In this document: positions 20,259 through 30,002 of the stretch, in pieces | Layout of the letters: every line of letters starts with the position of its first letter | Position numbering within the stretch: the stretch's first letter is position 1 | Origin: Pseudoduganella dura | GTDB lineage: Bacteria > Pseudomonadota > Gammaproteobacteria > Burkholderiales > Burkholderiaceae_D | Length of the DNA: 64,000 nt | Direction: 5' to 3' | Assembly (NCBI RefSeq): GCF_009727155.1 | Contig: NZ_WNWM01000002.1 | Span: forward strand, 1,984,001-2,048,000 | Translations under genes and position numbers: made by a program | The notes under the pieces: generated by a model | Database searches by the model: none | Told to the model about the DNA's origin: nothing | The model's input: only the letters and a program-made list of their open reading frames with translations

Positions 20259-20287
20259 CCGGGTCTGGCGCAGCCAGATAAACCCGG
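20259..20287 (-). terminator. Possible terminator downstream of glpK
   Basis: On the minus strand CCGGGT and ACCCGG enclose a second stem (CTGG and CCAG), 35 bases after the glpK stop. The structure has an internal bulge and only a weak T-rich tail (TTATAT), so the call is tentative. Confidence 0.35.
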
Positions 20288-20322
20288 AAGCGGCTGCTCA
20301 ATATGCCGTTGTAGCCCGATAA

Positions 20323-21822
20323 TCAATCCAGCTCCCACCCCCGCGACCGCTCCACCGCCCGGCCCCACCGCGCCAGCAAGGCACCGCGCCGGTCCTCCGA
20401 CATCGCCGGCTCGAACCGCCGCTCGCACTGCCACTGCGCGGCAATCTCCTCCTGCGAAGCCCAGAAATGCACCGCCAGCCCGGCCAGGTAAGCGGCGCCC
20501 AGCGCGGTGGTTTCCGTCACCCGCGGCCGCACCACGGGCACGCCCAGCAGATCGGCCTGGAACTGCATCAGCATGTCGTTGCGCGCCGCGCCGCCATCGG
20601 CGCGCACTTCGAGCACCGGGCGCGCGGCATCGCGCTGCATCGCCGCCAGCAGTTCCGCGCTCTGGTAGGCGATGGCTTCCACGGCGGCGCGGGCGATGTG
20701 GGCGGCGGTGCTGCCGCGCGTGAGCCCGACGATCGTGCCGCGCGCATACTGGTCCCAGTGCGGCGCGCCCAGGCCCACGAACGCGGGCACCAGCATCACG
20801 CCGCCGCTGTCCGGCACGGATGCCGCCAGCGCTTCCACGTCGCTCGATTTCTCGATGATGCCCAGGCCGTCGCGCAGCCACTGCACGGTGGCGCCGCCCA
20901 TGAACACGCTGCCTTCGAGCAGGTAGCACGGCTGCATGCCTTCCCCGCTGTGCAGGCGCCAGCCCACCGTCGACAGCAGCCGCTGGTGCGACACGGCCGG
21001 CTGGCTGCCGGCATGCATCAGCATGAAGCAGCCGGTGCCATAGGTGTTCTTGACCATGCCGGGCACGTGGCAGGCCTGGCCGAACGTGGCCGCCTGCTGG
21101 TCGCCGGCGATGCCTGCCACGGGGATCGGGCTGCCGAACAGGGCCGCGTGGGTGGCGCCGATCTCGCCGCTGGAGGACACGATCTCCGGCAGCACCGCTT
21201 CGGGAATGCCGAACAGCGCCAGCAGGTCCGCGTCCCAGCGCATCAGATGGATGTTGAACAGCATCGTGCGCGAAGCGTTGCTCACGTCCGTCACGTGGCC
21301 GCCGCACAGGTTGAACACGAGCCAGCTGTCGACGGTACCAAAACACAGCTCGCCCTGTTCGGCGCGCGCGCGGGCGCCCGGCACGTTGTCGAGCAGCCAG
21401 GCCAGCTTGGTGGCGGAAAAATAGGCGTCCAGTTCGAGGCCGGTGCAGTCGCGGATCAGCGCCGCCTTGCCGGCGGCGCGCAGCGCCTCGCATTGGTCCG
21501 ACGTGCGGCGGTCCTGCCACACGATGGCCGGCGCCACGGGGCGGCCGGTGGCGCGCTCCCACAGCACGGTGGTTTCACGCTGGTTGGCGATGCCGATGGC
21601 GCACACCTGGGCGGGGCGCACGCCCGCTTCGCGCAGCACCTGGCGTGCCACGGTGAGCTGGCTGGTCCAGATATCGCCGGGATCGTGCTCGACCCAGCCG
21701 GGCCGGGGGAAATGCTGGGGGAATTCCTGCGCGGCGCAGCCGCGGATGCGGCCTTCGTGATCGAACAGGATGGCGCGCGAACTGGTGGTGCCCTGGTCGA
21801 GGGCGAGGATGTAGTTCTTCAT
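20323..21822 (-). CDS. glpK: Glycerol kinase
   Basis: A 499-residue FGGY-family sugar kinase that phosphorylates glycerol to sn-glycerol 3-phosphate. The N-terminal ATP motif [15 protein letters not shown], the substrate segments NQRETTVLW and WQDRR, and the later signature [15 protein letters not shown] are typical. Family alignment fixes the start at [15 protein letters not shown]. The start codon is only 10 bases past the 3' end of rnpB, and I see no clear ribosome site there, so the gene seems to use the RNase P RNA as its leader or to have an unusual initiation region. No glpF or glpD is nearby. Confidence 0.96.
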   Translation of the reverse strand: MKNYILALDQGTTSSRAILFDHEGRIRGCAAQEFPQHFPRPGWVEHDPGDIWTSQLTVARQVLREAGVRPAQVCAIGIANQRETTVLWERATGRPVAPAIVWQDRRTSDQCEALRAAGKAALIRDCTGLELDAYFSATKLAWLLDNVPGARARAEQGELCFGTVDSWLVFNLCGGHVTDVSNASRTMLFNIHLMRWDADLLALFGIPEAVLPEIVSSSGEIGATHAALFGSPIPVAGIAGDQQAATFGQACHVPGMVKNTYGTGCFMLMHAGSQPAVSHQRLLSTVGWRLHSGEGMQPCYLLEGSVFMGGATVQWLRDGLGIIEKSSDVEALAASVPDSGGVMLVPAFVGLGAPHWDQYARGTIVGLTRGSTAAHIARAAVEAIAYQSAELLAAMQRDAARPVLEVRADGGAARNDMLMQFQADLLGVPVVRPRVTETTALGAAYLAGLAVHFWASQEEIAAQWQCERRFEPAMSEDRRGALLARWGRAVERSRGWELD

Positions 21823-21832
21823 GACCGAATTT

Positions 21833-22163
21833 AGTGAAGCAAGCCGATAGGCCGGATTCTGTTACGGCGCCGAAGCGCTATGACAGCCATTCCTCTAGGC
21901 GACGGATTGCTCCGCCGCTCAAGCTTTCTACCCGCACGCTCCGCGAGCAGCATCATCGCGTGCCTATTTGAAATTGCACCAGGTGGAGGTTACCGCGTTT
22001 CACCGTAACTTAATACGCTCGTCTCTGTGGCCCTGTTCCTCGCCTTATACCCCCTGAAGGGCTTTCGGCGGACGGCCGTTAACCGTCACCCCGCTCTGTG
22101 GAGTCCGGACCTTCCTCCCGCCAACGCATTGCTGCGCCGGCCAGCGGCTGTCTGGCTTGCTTC
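21833..22163 (-). ncRNA. rnpB: RNase P RNA, bacterial class A
   Basis: The catalytic RNA of RNase P, which matures the 5' ends of tRNAs. Conserved elements occur in order on the minus strand: GAGGAAGGTCCGGACTCC (CR I), the ACAGAGACGAG region, GGTGAAACGCGGTAACC, AGAGGAATGGCTGTC, and ACAGAATCCGGCCTA near the 3' end. The ends are fixed by a perfect 10-bp P1 helix between GAAGCAAGCC (22163-22154) and GGCTTGCTTC (21845-21836). A TACAAT box lies seven bases before the 5' end. Length (about 331 nt) is within the class A range, and glpK starts 10 bases after it. Confidence 0.95.
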
Positions 22164-22170
22164 GGGCGCT

Positions 22171-22176
22171 ATTGTA
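22171..22176 (-). promoter_or_regulatory. -10 element of rnpB
   Basis: TACAAT on the minus strand, seven bases before the predicted 5' end of RNase P RNA. No good -35 element is visible at 16-18 bases upstream. Confidence 0.55.
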
Positions 22177-22281
22177 CCGCATGGCCGCCGGCCGGGCCGG
22201 AAAGCGAAAATTGTTGTCGCCATTTCAAAAGCCCATGGCCGGCACCGGCTCTAGAATGCCGCATCACTTGACGAGGCCCAC

Positions 22282-23982
22282 ATGACCCACCCTTCCCGTT
22301 CCGGCGGCCAGATCCTGGTCGATGCACTGAAAATCCACGGCGTCGATACCGCCTTCGGCGTGCCCGGCGAAAGCTATCTCGACGTGCTCGACGCGCTGCA
22401 TGAATCGGGCATCCGCTTCGTGATCAACCGCCAGGAAGGCGGCGCTGCGTTCATGGCCGATGCCTACGGCAAGATGACCGGCAAGCCCGGCATCTGCTTC
22501 GTCACGCGCGGTCCCGGCGCCACCAACGCATCGATCGGCGTGCACACCGCCTACCAGGATTCCACGCCGATGGTCCTGTTCATCGGCCAGGTGGGCGGCG
22601 ACTTCATCGACCGCGAAGCGTTCCAGGAAGTGGACTACCGCCGCATGTACGGCCAGATGGCGAAGTGGGTGGCGCAGATCGACCGCGCCGACCGGATTCC
22701 CGAGTATCTCGCGCGCGCCTTCCAGGTGGCCACCAGCGGGCGCCAGGGCCCCGTGGTGCTGGCCCTGCCGGAAGACATGCTGGTGAAGCAGGCTGCCGTG
22801 CCGGATACGCACCGCTACCAGCCGGTGCAGGCGAGTCCGTCGCAGGCGCAGGTCGACACGCTGCGCGGCATGCTGGCCGGGGCACGGCGCCCGCTGCTGC
22901 TGATCGGCGGCAGCGGCTGGAACGAACAGGCCTGCGCGGACATCGCCCGCTTCGCCGAAGCGAACCACCTGCCGGTGGCCTGCGCGTTCCGCTACCAGGA
23001 CCTGCTCGACAACGACCATCCCCACTACATCGGCGACGTGGGCATCGGCATCAACCCGAAGCTGGCCGCGCGCGTGCGCGATGCCGATGTGCTGATCGCG
23101 CTCGGCCCCCGCCTGGGCGAAATGACGACGGGCGGCTATTCCGTCATCGAGGCGCCGCTGCCGCGCCAGCGGCTGGTGCACATCCACGCCAGCATGGAAG
23201 AACTGGGCAGCGTGTACCAGGCGGAATTGATGATTGCCAGCGGCATGCCGCAAGCGGCCGCGATGCTGGCCGCCATGGCGCCGGTCGAGGCACCGGCATG
23301 GGCGGACAGCGTGGCCGCGGCGAAAGCGGAGCTGAACGCATGGCAACAGCGCCCCGCCATCTTCCAGGACGGCCAGGCGCCGCTGGACCTGTGGCAGGTG
23401 GTGCAGGAGATCGATGCGCTGGCGCCGCACGACGTGATCATCACGAACGGCGCCGGCAACTACGCCACGTGGGCGCACCGCTTCCACCGCTATGGCGGCA
23501 TGCGCACGCAGCTGGCGCCGACCAGCGGCGCGATGGGCTACAGCGTGCCGGCCGGCGTGGCCGCCAAGATCGTCGACCCCGGCCGTACGGTGGTCACGTT
23601 TGCCGGCGACGGCGAATTCATGATGAACGGCCAGGAGCTGGCCACGGCCGTGCAGTATGGCGCGGGCCTGATCGTCATCGTGTTCAACAACCGGATGTTC
23701 GGCACCATCCGCATGCACCAGGAGCGCGAGTACCCGGGCCGGGTGTCGGGCACGGACCTGGAAAACCCGGATTTCGCCGCGCTGGCGCAAGCCTATGGCG
23801 GCCAGGGCGAAGTGGTGGAACATACCGCGCAGTTCGCGCCGGCATTCGGGCGCGCGCTGGCCTTTACGCGGGAACGCAGGCTGCCGGCCGTGATCGAACT
23901 GCGCTACGACGGCAACCTGATCACGCCGGGCGCCACGCTGGAGACGATCCGCGCGAATGCACAGGCGTCGAAGCCAAGGTAA
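22282..23982 (+). CDS. Thiamine pyrophosphate-dependent enzyme, acetolactate synthase large-subunit type
   Basis: A 566-residue protein with the three-domain layout of the ThDP decarboxylase superfamily (POX/IlvB). The catalytic Glu that activates the cofactor is Glu52 in NRQEGGAAFMAD. FVTRGPGATNA follows, then a central domain with a FAD/ADP-fold-like segment, and the ThDP-Mg motif GDGEFMMNGQELATA...VFNN about 30 residues long near 443-472. No regulatory IlvN subunit gene is next to it, so it is more likely a catabolic relative (for example oxalyl-CoA decarboxylase, benzoylformate decarboxylase or glyoxylate carboligase-like) than the biosynthetic enzyme. The substrate cannot be read from the sequence. 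Confidence 0.85.
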   Translation: MTHPSRSGGQILVDALKIHGVDTAFGVPGESYLDVLDALHESGIRFVINRQEGGAAFMADAYGKMTGKPGICFVTRGPGATNASIGVHTAYQDSTPMVLFIGQVGGDFIDREAFQEVDYRRMYGQMAKWVAQIDRADRIPEYLARAFQVATSGRQGPVVLALPEDMLVKQAAVPDTHRYQPVQASPSQAQVDTLRGMLAGARRPLLLIGGSGWNEQACADIARFAEANHLPVACAFRYQDLLDNDHPHYIGDVGIGINPKLAARVRDADVLIALGPRLGEMTTGGYSVIEAPLPRQRLVHIHASMEELGSVYQAELMIASGMPQAAAMLAAMAPVEAPAWADSVAAAKAELNAWQQRPAIFQDGQAPLDLWQVVQEIDALAPHDVIITNGAGNYATWAHRFHRYGGMRTQLAPTSGAMGYSVPAGVAAKIVDPGRTVVTFAGDGEFMMNGQELATAVQYGAGLIVIVFNNRMFGTIRMHQEREYPGRVSGTDLENPDFAALAQAYGGQGEVVEHTAQFAPAFGRALAFTRERRLPAVIELRYDGNLITPGATLETIRANAQASKPR

Positions 23983-23986
23983 AAAA

Positions 23987-24535
23987 TCATCCCTGCGACG
24001 GCGGCACCGCTTCCCACTTCGGTGCCGCCGGCTCGTCTGTCGGCGCCTTCTTCCCGACCGGGCAGGCGCGGCAAGCCTTCGGCTTTTGCGCAAAGTCGCG
24101 CACCTTCTGCAATGTCATCGGCAGCGCTTCGTCGCCGCAGTAGCCGCCGTCGAGCGTCAGCGTGTTGCCGTCCGCCGAGAACTTGCCGCTGAGCGTGCGC
24201 TCCGCCTCCTCGGGCGGCTGCACCGTGAAATACATCAGCTTGCCGCGCGGGTCGATATTGACATCGCTGGCCACTACCGGCCACGACAGGCCGCCCGCCG
24301 TGTATTCATAGATCACCGTATCCACCTCGGCAAAGCGCTGCAGCGTGATGCGCTGGCCGCCGAACTCGCCGCCGGGCTGCACGCACAGGTCCGAATACAC
24401 CGCCATGCCGTAGCGCGGCAGGCCGCCCTTCTCCGGCACGGCTTTCTTCGCACCCGGCGGCGCGGCGGCGGCAAGCGTGGCGGCGAAGGTACAGGCGAAC
24501 CACAGGCCAAGGGCGACGCGGGATCTTGTTTTCAT
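23987..24535 (-). CDS. Secreted protein of unknown function
   Basis: A 182-residue protein starting with a signal peptide (MKTRSRVALGLWFACTFAATLAAAA). The mature part has four cysteines (LCVQPGG, GYCGDEA, KACRACPVG), a pattern that suggests disulfides in the periplasm, and mostly beta-type sequence. I do not recognise the family. It converges with the upstream ThDP gene, the stops being 4 bases apart, and is separated from the porin gene upstream on the same strand by a strong terminator. Confidence 0.65.
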   Translation of the reverse strand: MKTRSRVALGLWFACTFAATLAAAAPPGAKKAVPEKGGLPRYGMAVYSDLCVQPGGEFGGQRITLQRFAEVDTVIYEYTAGGLSWPVVASDVNIDPRGKLMYFTVQPPEEAERTLSGKFSADGNTLTLDGGYCGDEALPMTLQKVRDFAQKPKACRACPVGKKAPTDEPAAPKWEAVPPSQG

Positions 24536-24577
24536 TGGACGGTCGGCGAAGTGAATTTGGCGTCATTCTAACGCACG

Positions 24578-24606
24578 AAAAAAAACCGGCCGCGAGGGCC
24601 GGTTTT
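24578..24606 (-). terminator. Rho-independent terminator of the porin gene
   Basis: A perfect 10-bp stem (AAAACCGGCC and GGCCGGTTTT) with a 5-base loop, followed on the minus strand by a run of eight T residues. It starts about 20 bases after the porin stop. Confidence 0.88.
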
Positions 24607-24626
24607 CATGTGGTACTGAAGGAAGC

Positions 24627-25739
24627 TTAGAACGAGTGACGCACGCCCACGTTGAAGGCGCTGTCGCCCGAACCGACTTCGGTGTTGCCACCAACGGTGA
24701 ATGCTGCACCGTTCTTGTTGTCGATCTTGGCGTACGACACGTAGCCGGTGGTGCGCTTCGAGATGTCGTGCATGTAGCCGATGGCCCACTGCTTGGCATC
24801 GCGGTTGACGGCTTCGCGGTCATCCTTGTAGATGAACGAAGCGATGACCTTGCCCGTGTTGCCAGCCACTGGCACTTGCACGCCCAGCAGGCCGTCGCGG
24901 CTGTCGCGCGATGCAGGGATCGCCACGGTCGTGTAGGCGATGCCGCCGGTCACGCCGTTGATCGTGCCGCTGTTCGGGTAGGCGATGCTGTTCAGGCCCT
25001 TGCTGGCGTTGTACATGAAGTAGGCTTTCGCCACTTCGAAGTTGTAGTTCACTGCCAGCAGGCTGTTGTGGCCGATGCCGCGCTCGACTGCCACGGTGGT
25101 GGCGGTGGAAGCGGTGTCGTTGTTGCGGTTGTTGTACGCCAGGCGGGCGTTCAGCGGGCCGTTGGTGTACGACACGGCAGCGCTCAGCTGGCGGCCGGCC
25201 GACGATTCGGACTGTTCGCCGAAGCCGTAGAACACTTCACCGGAGAAACCGTTGAAGACCGGGGTCTGGTACACGACAGCGTTGCTGTTACGCACGTTGA
25301 TGCCGCTGGCCGGGAACAGGTTCTTGGCCGAGCCGGCCAGGCCGGCGGCGAACGGGTCGCCAACCTGCACCAGCGCGTTGTACCAAGGAGTGTACTGACG
25401 ACCGACCGTCAGCGTGCCGGCGGTGGTGGAACGCAGGCCCACGAATGCCTGGCGGTTGAACAGCGTGTTGGACGCGTCCAGCTGGCCGTCGTCGACCTTG
25501 TAGCCCGTTTCCAGGGTGAAGATCGCGGACAGGCCGCCACCCAGGTCTTCCGTACCGCGGAAGCCGATACGCGAAGCATTGGCGACGCCGGACGACACCT
25601 TGGTGACGTTGCCGTCTTTACCGCCGCGCTCGGCGACGATACCGGCGTCAACGATACCGTAGATCGTTACATTCGACTGTGCAAAGGCGGCGCTGCTCAT
25701 GGCGCCCAGAACTGCAACGGAGATTAGAGTTTTTTTCAT
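24627..25739 (-). CDS. Outer membrane porin, gram-negative (OmpC-like) type
   Basis: A 370-residue 16-strand trimeric general porin of the Burkholderiales type. It opens with the signal peptide MKKTLISVAVLGAMSSAAFA, then SNVTIYGIVDAGI, the hallmark first strand of this family. RIGFRGTEDLGGGLSAIFTLE is the usual second motif (21 residues), and the protein ends in a terminal Phe (GVRHSF) as needed for outer membrane insertion. The start at 25739 has a GAAGGAAAT site; the frame is open 14 codons further, but that would spoil the signal peptide. It is monocistronic with its own terminator. Confidence 0.93.
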   Translation of the reverse strand: MKKTLISVAVLGAMSSAAFAQSNVTIYGIVDAGIVAERGGKDGNVTKVSSGVANASRIGFRGTEDLGGGLSAIFTLETGYKVDDGQLDASNTLFNRQAFVGLRSTTAGTLTVGRQYTPWYNALVQVGDPFAAGLAGSAKNLFPASGINVRNSNAVVYQTPVFNGFSGEVFYGFGEQSESSAGRQLSAAVSYTNGPLNARLAYNNRNNDTASTATTVAVERGIGHNSLLAVNYNFEVAKAYFMYNASKGLNSIAYPNSGTINGVTGGIAYTTVAIPASRDSRDGLLGVQVPVAGNTGKVIASFIYKDDREAVNRDAKQWAIGYMHDISKRTTGYVSYAKIDNKNGAAFTVGGNTEVGSGDSAFNVGVRHSF

Positions 25740-25898
25740 TACATTTCCTTCAGTTGTGTTGCGTGTAAAAAGATTCAGCAACGGCTAAATTCGGTCTTGC
25801 GGTGCCGGTAGCCCAGCTGGCTCCGGACCGCTTATTGGTGAGGGCAAACCCCGATTTGCCACTGTGCCGCGATCCCCTGGTAAGGGTGCGGCGTTCAC

Positions 25899-27539
25899 TT
25901 ATTGTCGCGGCCGATTCAATCGCACCGTCTTGTTATCAGTGCGCTTGGCACTGGAGGCGGCACTATACTGATGGTTTGCCAATCCATCAAGTGTAAAGAT
26001 GCTCACCAGCTGGGCCAGGCTGGAGGCCTGATCCTGCATGCTGTGCGATGCGGCAGTGGCTTCTTCCACCAGCGCCGCGTTCTGTTGCGTCACGGCGTCC
26101 ATCTGCGCAATCGCTTCATTCACCTGCACGATGCCGGCGCTCTGTTCCTGGCCAGCCACGGTGATTTCACCCATGATGTCGGTCACGCGGCGCACGCTGA
26201 CGACCACTTCCTCCATCGTGCTGCCGGCCTGGTTGACCAGTCGCGTGCCGGCCTCGACCTGGCCGACGGAATCGCTGATCAATTCCTTGATTTCACGGGC
26301 CGCCGCGGCGGACCGCTGTGCCAGGTTGCGCACTTCCGACGCCACGACCGCGAAGCCGCGGCCCTGTTCGCCGGCACGGGCAGCTTCCACCGCCGCGTTC
26401 AGCGCCAGGATATTGGTCTGGAAGGCGATGCCGTCGATCACACCGGTGATGTCCGAAATCTTCTTCGCCGACTCGTTGATCGAGCCCATCCGCTCGACCA
26501 CCTGCGATACGACCTGGCCGCCCTGCTCCGCGATCGCCGAAGCATTCACGGCAAGCTCGTTGGCCTGGCGCGCGTTGTCCGAATTGTGGCGCACGGTCGA
26601 CGTCAGTTCTTCCATCGATGCCGCCGTCTCTTCCAGTGAACTGGCCTGCGCCTCGGTACGGCCCGACAAATCCATATTGCCCGCCACCACCTGCTGGGCC
26701 GCGCTCGCGATCGTGTCGGTAGCGTGGCGTACCTGGCCGACGATGTTGGCCAGGCTGTCGCGCATCGACTTCATCGCGAACAGCAGGCTGGTATCGTCAC
26801 CGGCGCGGGTGCGCACTTCCACGTTCAGTTCACCGGCCGCGATCTGGTTGGCCAGCGCCACCGCATACTGCGGTTCGCCGCCCAGCGTCTTCACGAGCCA
26901 GCGGGTGATCAGCAGCGCCGCCAGCGCGCCGAGCACCACCGACATGAGCAGCAAGCCTGCGATCCAGGCGCGCGACGCATTGTATACCTGATCACCAAAA
27001 CTTGCCGCCTCGCTGCCGCCCTCGCCATAATATTTGACCAATTTGTCTACCTGGCCGCGCAAAGCAACGATCAATTTGTTGGATTCACCACGAATCAGCT
27101 TCTTCGCCAGGGGCATGTCGCCGGCGCGCACGGCGGCGCGCAGCTTCGCGTCTTCCGCCATGTAGCGATCCCACAACGTCAGGAATTCGCTGTACAGCGC
27201 CTGCTCTTCAGGCGTCTTGATCAGGGCCACATATTCGTCCTGCATCTTCTTCAGGTCGACCAGGTCGTTGGCGATCACCTTGTCGTACTTGTCCAGGTCG
27301 GCCACGTCTTCCGAGATGATGTATTGCAATTCGCGGGTGCGCACGCGGGCGATCTGCGACTTGATGTCCTGGATCACGCGCATCGCCGGCATCCACCGCG
27401 ACGACAGGTTGCTGGCCGTGGCATTCACCTTGGCCAGCTGGTTGATCGAAAAGAGACCGACGATGGCGGTCAGTAGCAGGACGACCGCGAAAGCCAGGCC
27501 CAGCTTGGTGGAGAGCTTGCGCTCGGTAAGCCAATTCAT
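25899..27539 (-). CDS. Methyl-accepting chemotaxis protein
   Basis: A 546-residue transmembrane chemoreceptor. The first membrane helix is at about residues 13-31, a four-helix-bundle ligand domain spans about 35-188 (the ubiquitous Tar-type or 4HB_MCP kind), and the second helix is at about 192-212. A HAMP domain follows, then the coiled-coil signalling domain with the hairpin tip [20 protein letters not shown], the most conserved part of all MCPs. No C-terminal NWETF-type pentapeptide for CheR binding is present. The start at 27539 has a GGAA site. No che genes are nearby, so it is an orphan receptor. Its ligand is unknown. Confidence 0.93.
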   Translation of the reverse strand: MNWLTERKLSTKLGLAFAVVLLLTAIVGLFSINQLAKVNATASNLSSRWMPAMRVIQDIKSQIARVRTRELQYIISEDVADLDKYDKVIANDLVDLKKMQDEYVALIKTPEEQALYSEFLTLWDRYMAEDAKLRAAVRAGDMPLAKKLIRGESNKLIVALRGQVDKLVKYYGEGGSEAASFGDQVYNASRAWIAGLLLMSVVLGALAALLITRWLVKTLGGEPQYAVALANQIAAGELNVEVRTRAGDDTSLLFAMKSMRDSLANIVGQVRHATDTIASAAQQVVAGNMDLSGRTEAQASSLEETAASMEELTSTVRHNSDNARQANELAVNASAIAEQGGQVVSQVVERMGSINESAKKISDITGVIDGIAFQTNILALNAAVEAARAGEQGRGFAVVASEVRNLAQRSAAAAREIKELISDSVGQVEAGTRLVNQAGSTMEEVVVSVRRVTDIMGEITVAGQEQSAGIVQVNEAIAQMDAVTQQNAALVEEATAASHSMQDQASSLAQLVSIFTLDGLANHQYSAASSAKRTDNKTVRLNRPRQ

Positions 27540-27886
27540 TTGAATTCCTTGTGAAGATAGAAGACGAGTTGCTGTGTGGCAAAATTTTAGCGCATCGCAG
27601 GAAGCGATGTGTCGTTCCATTGGCTTTATGTCCAGCACAAATTTAAATGTGTCGTTTTTCCGCGTGCTCAGAGTTACATTGATGTCCTGCTACAACATCT
27701 TGTAGAGCAGACAAACTTCCCCGTCGTTGCAGGCTTCATGCCTATATATTTCACTTATGAAATAAATTAGTTGCCTCACCGCACCAATCCAGCTTGAACA
27801 AAATGTTGAGCTAGCTCAGAATGCGGTCATTCATTGCCGTACGGCAATTTCAGTTCAGCCCAGTGCAATCCCGTTCAGGAGCCTTC
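27540..27886. promoter_or_regulatory. Divergent promoter region with a plus-strand promoter candidate
   Basis: This 347-base gap separates the divergent chemoreceptor and dioxygenase genes. On the plus strand TTGAAC (27794-27799) and CAGAAT (27817-27822) are 17 bases apart and could drive the dioxygenase gene. An AT-rich palindrome (ATTTCA-CTTA-TGAAAT, 27748-27763) could bind a regulator. I found no convincing sigma-28 promoter for the chemoreceptor and no small gene. Confidence 0.4.
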
Positions 27887-28861
27887 ATGTTTTCGTCTAT
27901 CGAGCAGTCCGGCAATATCGCAGTTGTACAAACCAATTTCACCTGGGGCGAGGACTTGCCTCGCGTAATTGCCATCGTCGAGCGCCATTTCGACGACTTC
28001 AACGGCAACGGTTTCTATCCGCATCCCGACGAGGAAGCGCTGCAGCGCGAACTGCTGGCAGTGCCGACGCTGCGCGACTTCGCCGCCAGCCTGGAAGGCC
28101 GCAAGGCACGCGGCCTGGCCATCACGGGCCTGGGCCTGGCGGGCCTGTCCGAAGCGCATCGCAATGCCGTGCTGTACGCGATCGCGCTGACGCAGGGCTT
28201 TCCCACCTCGACCGACCAGCGCACCAAGCGCGTGGCGTGGGATGTGCGAGCCCGCCCGGGCAGCCAGTCGAAGTTCGTCACGTTCTCGGAACGCACCGGC
28301 AATGCCGACATGCACACCGACTCGTCGTTCTACCCGATGCCCGAAGAGCAGTTCCTGCTGTACGTCGTCTCGTCGGCCCGCTGCAACGGCGGCGAATCGC
28401 TGCTGATCGACGTGGAAGACATCGTGGCCGAGCTGAAAAAAACCGAGCAAGGCCGTGCTGCCTATGCGCTGCTGTGCACGGCGCAAGTGCCGTTCCGCGT
28501 ACCATCGGTGTATGCCGCGGGCGACGACCAGGTCGAGCTATTCTACGCACCGGTCTTCCATGCCGACGGGCTGGCGATGCGGTGGCGCTACGATTCGATT
28601 GAAAAAGGACTTGCAGCCTGCCCGGAACTGGCCACGCCGGATCTGGTGGCCGCCCTGACCCTGCTCAACGGGATCATCGAGGAGCACGCGCCCCGCTTCG
28701 TGCGCCAGTTGCCGGACGATACGCTGCTGTGGGCCGACAATCACCGCACGCTGCATGGCCGCGCCACGTACACGGACCCGGGCCGCCACCTGATCCGCAT
28801 CCGCATTTCGACCACGCCGAACGCACACCGCATCGGCCCGTCCGGTATTTCGGCGGACTGA
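27887..28861 (+). CDS. TauD/TfdA-family Fe(II)/2-oxoglutarate dioxygenase
   Basis: A 324-residue clavaminate synthase-like oxygenase. The iron ligands can be read as His143 and Asp145 in ADMHTDSSFY and His290 in DNHRTLHGR. Arg residues in the segment HLIRIRIS would bind 2-oxoglutarate. The family hydroxylates small molecules such as taurine, amino acids or intermediates of secondary metabolism, and the substrate cannot be told here. The start at 27887 has a TCAGGAG site; the frame is open for 22 more codons upstream. It lies 18 bases before an AEC transporter gene on the same strand, so the two may act on or export related compounds. Confidence 0.82.
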   Translation: MFSSIEQSGNIAVVQTNFTWGEDLPRVIAIVERHFDDFNGNGFYPHPDEEALQRELLAVPTLRDFAASLEGRKARGLAITGLGLAGLSEAHRNAVLYAIALTQGFPTSTDQRTKRVAWDVRARPGSQSKFVTFSERTGNADMHTDSSFYPMPEEQFLLYVVSSARCNGGESLLIDVEDIVAELKKTEQGRAAYALLCTAQVPFRVPSVYAAGDDQVELFYAPVFHADGLAMRWRYDSIEKGLAACPELATPDLVAALTLLNGIIEEHAPRFVRQLPDDTLLWADNHRTLHGRATYTDPGRHLIRIRISTTPNAHRIGPSGISAD

Positions 28862-28879
28862 TCGGCATAGAATCACACC

Positions 28880-29797
28880 ATGCTTGCTTCCATCATTCCC
28901 GTATTCCTGATCATCCTGCTGGGCGTGGCGATCCGCCGCTTCGGCTGGATGCCGGCCGACTTCTTCCCGTCGATCGAGAAGTTCTCGTACAACATCGCCT
29001 TCCCGGCCATGCTGTTCGCCGGCACGGCCCGCCTGTCGTTCGAAGGCGGCGAAGTTGCCCAGCTGGCCCTGGCCACGCTGCTGCCCACGTTTGCCGTGGT
29101 GCTGCTGACGCTGGCAGCGCTGCTGCTGCTGCCGGCATTGCCCGGTGCCAGCCGCTCCTCGGTGATGCAGGGCGCCATGCGCCCGAACACGTATTTCGGG
29201 CTGGCGGTGGCCGCACTGTTCTTCCCGCCGGAAACGTCATCGCTGGTGATGCTGGCCCTGGCGCTGTGCCTGCCGGTGGTGAATGCGCTGTCCGTGGTCG
29301 CGCTGGCATGGTGGAGCGGCAGCAAGCCGAACTTCGGCACCGTCGCCAGAACGCTGGCAAAAAACCCGATCATCCAGGCCACGCTGGCCGGCGTGATCGT
29401 CAGCGTTGCAGGCATCAGCCTGCCAAAGGAGCTGATGAATACGCTCGACATCCTCGGCAAGGCGGCCACGGCGCTCGGCCTGCTGTGCGTGGGCGGCGGT
29501 CTCGTGTTCTCGCTGGAAGGCACGCGCCCGGCGGCGCTGACCGTGACTTCCGTGCTGAAACTGCTGGTGATGCCGCTGCTGGCCGCCCAGGTGTGCCTGC
29601 TGCTGGACGTGGGGCCGGAAGCGGCACTGGCTGCGTGCTTCTACTGCGCGCTGCCAACAGCGCCGAACGCCTATATCATGGCGAAACAACTGGGAGGCGA
29701 TGCCCGCCTGATGGCCTCGCTGATTACGCTGCAGACCTTGCTGGCCGTGATCACCGTGCCGTTGAGCCGGCAGTTCATGCCATGGCTGGGCGCCTGA
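28880..29797 (+). CDS. AEC family transporter (auxin efflux carrier type)
   Basis: A 305-residue polytopic membrane protein with about ten hydrophobic helices in two inverted sets of five. The first helices (ASIIPVFLIILLGVAIRRFG) and the pattern NIAFPAMLFAG, with AMRPNTYFGLAVA later and the C-terminal LPTAPNAYIMAKQLGGD, are typical of the family that exports auxin in plants and malate, malonate or other organic acids in bacteria. It is 18 bases downstream of the dioxygenase gene and probably co-transcribed. Confidence 0.88.
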   Translation: MLASIIPVFLIILLGVAIRRFGWMPADFFPSIEKFSYNIAFPAMLFAGTARLSFEGGEVAQLALATLLPTFAVVLLTLAALLLLPALPGASRSSVMQGAMRPNTYFGLAVAALFFPPETSSLVMLALALCLPVVNALSVVALAWWSGSKPNFGTVARTLAKNPIIQATLAGVIVSVAGISLPKELMNTLDILGKAATALGLLCVGGGLVFSLEGTRPAALTVTSVLKLLVMPLLAAQVCLLLDVGPEAALAACFYCALPTAPNAYIMAKQLGGDARLMASLITLQTLLAVITVPLSRQFMPWLGA

Positions 29798-29842
29798 CCC
29801 CCGCCATTTAACACTAGCGCAACAATTTTTTACGTTTCGTTT

Positions 29843-29861
29843 GTCCACGACACAGGTGGAC
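29843..29861. promoter_or_regulatory. Inverted repeat between the AEC gene and the MerR gene
   Basis: GTCCAC and GTGGAC arms around a 7-base spacer lie 46 bases after the AEC stop and about 140 bases before the MerR-type gene. It could be a weak terminator or an operator for the regulator downstream. No U-tract follows. Confidence 0.35.
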
Positions 29862-30002
29862 GAAAACAGTAAATAAAATGCATCCATCCCGCTTGTCTTT
29901 CTATGTCATGGACAAGTCATATGGGGTGGCGATCGGCCCATATCCTTCGGGAGAGCGCTGTAATTTTTCCCCAGGAAAAGGCATTAGAATGCTGCACGCC
30001 CA

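Noticed and set aside
22177..22205. -35 element for rnpB
   Set aside because: At 16-18 bases from the TACAAT box only GC-rich sequence is found, with no resemblance to TTGACA.
22264..24093. Minus-strand open frame of about 610 codons opposite the ThDP enzyme
   Set aside because: Antisense shadow; the plus-strand frame carries all catalytic motifs of the ThDP family.
27600..27680. Sigma-28 flagellar promoter for the chemoreceptor gene
   Set aside because: A TAAA and a GCCAAT occur on the minus strand, but the spacing between them is two bases longer than the sigma-28 consensus allows.
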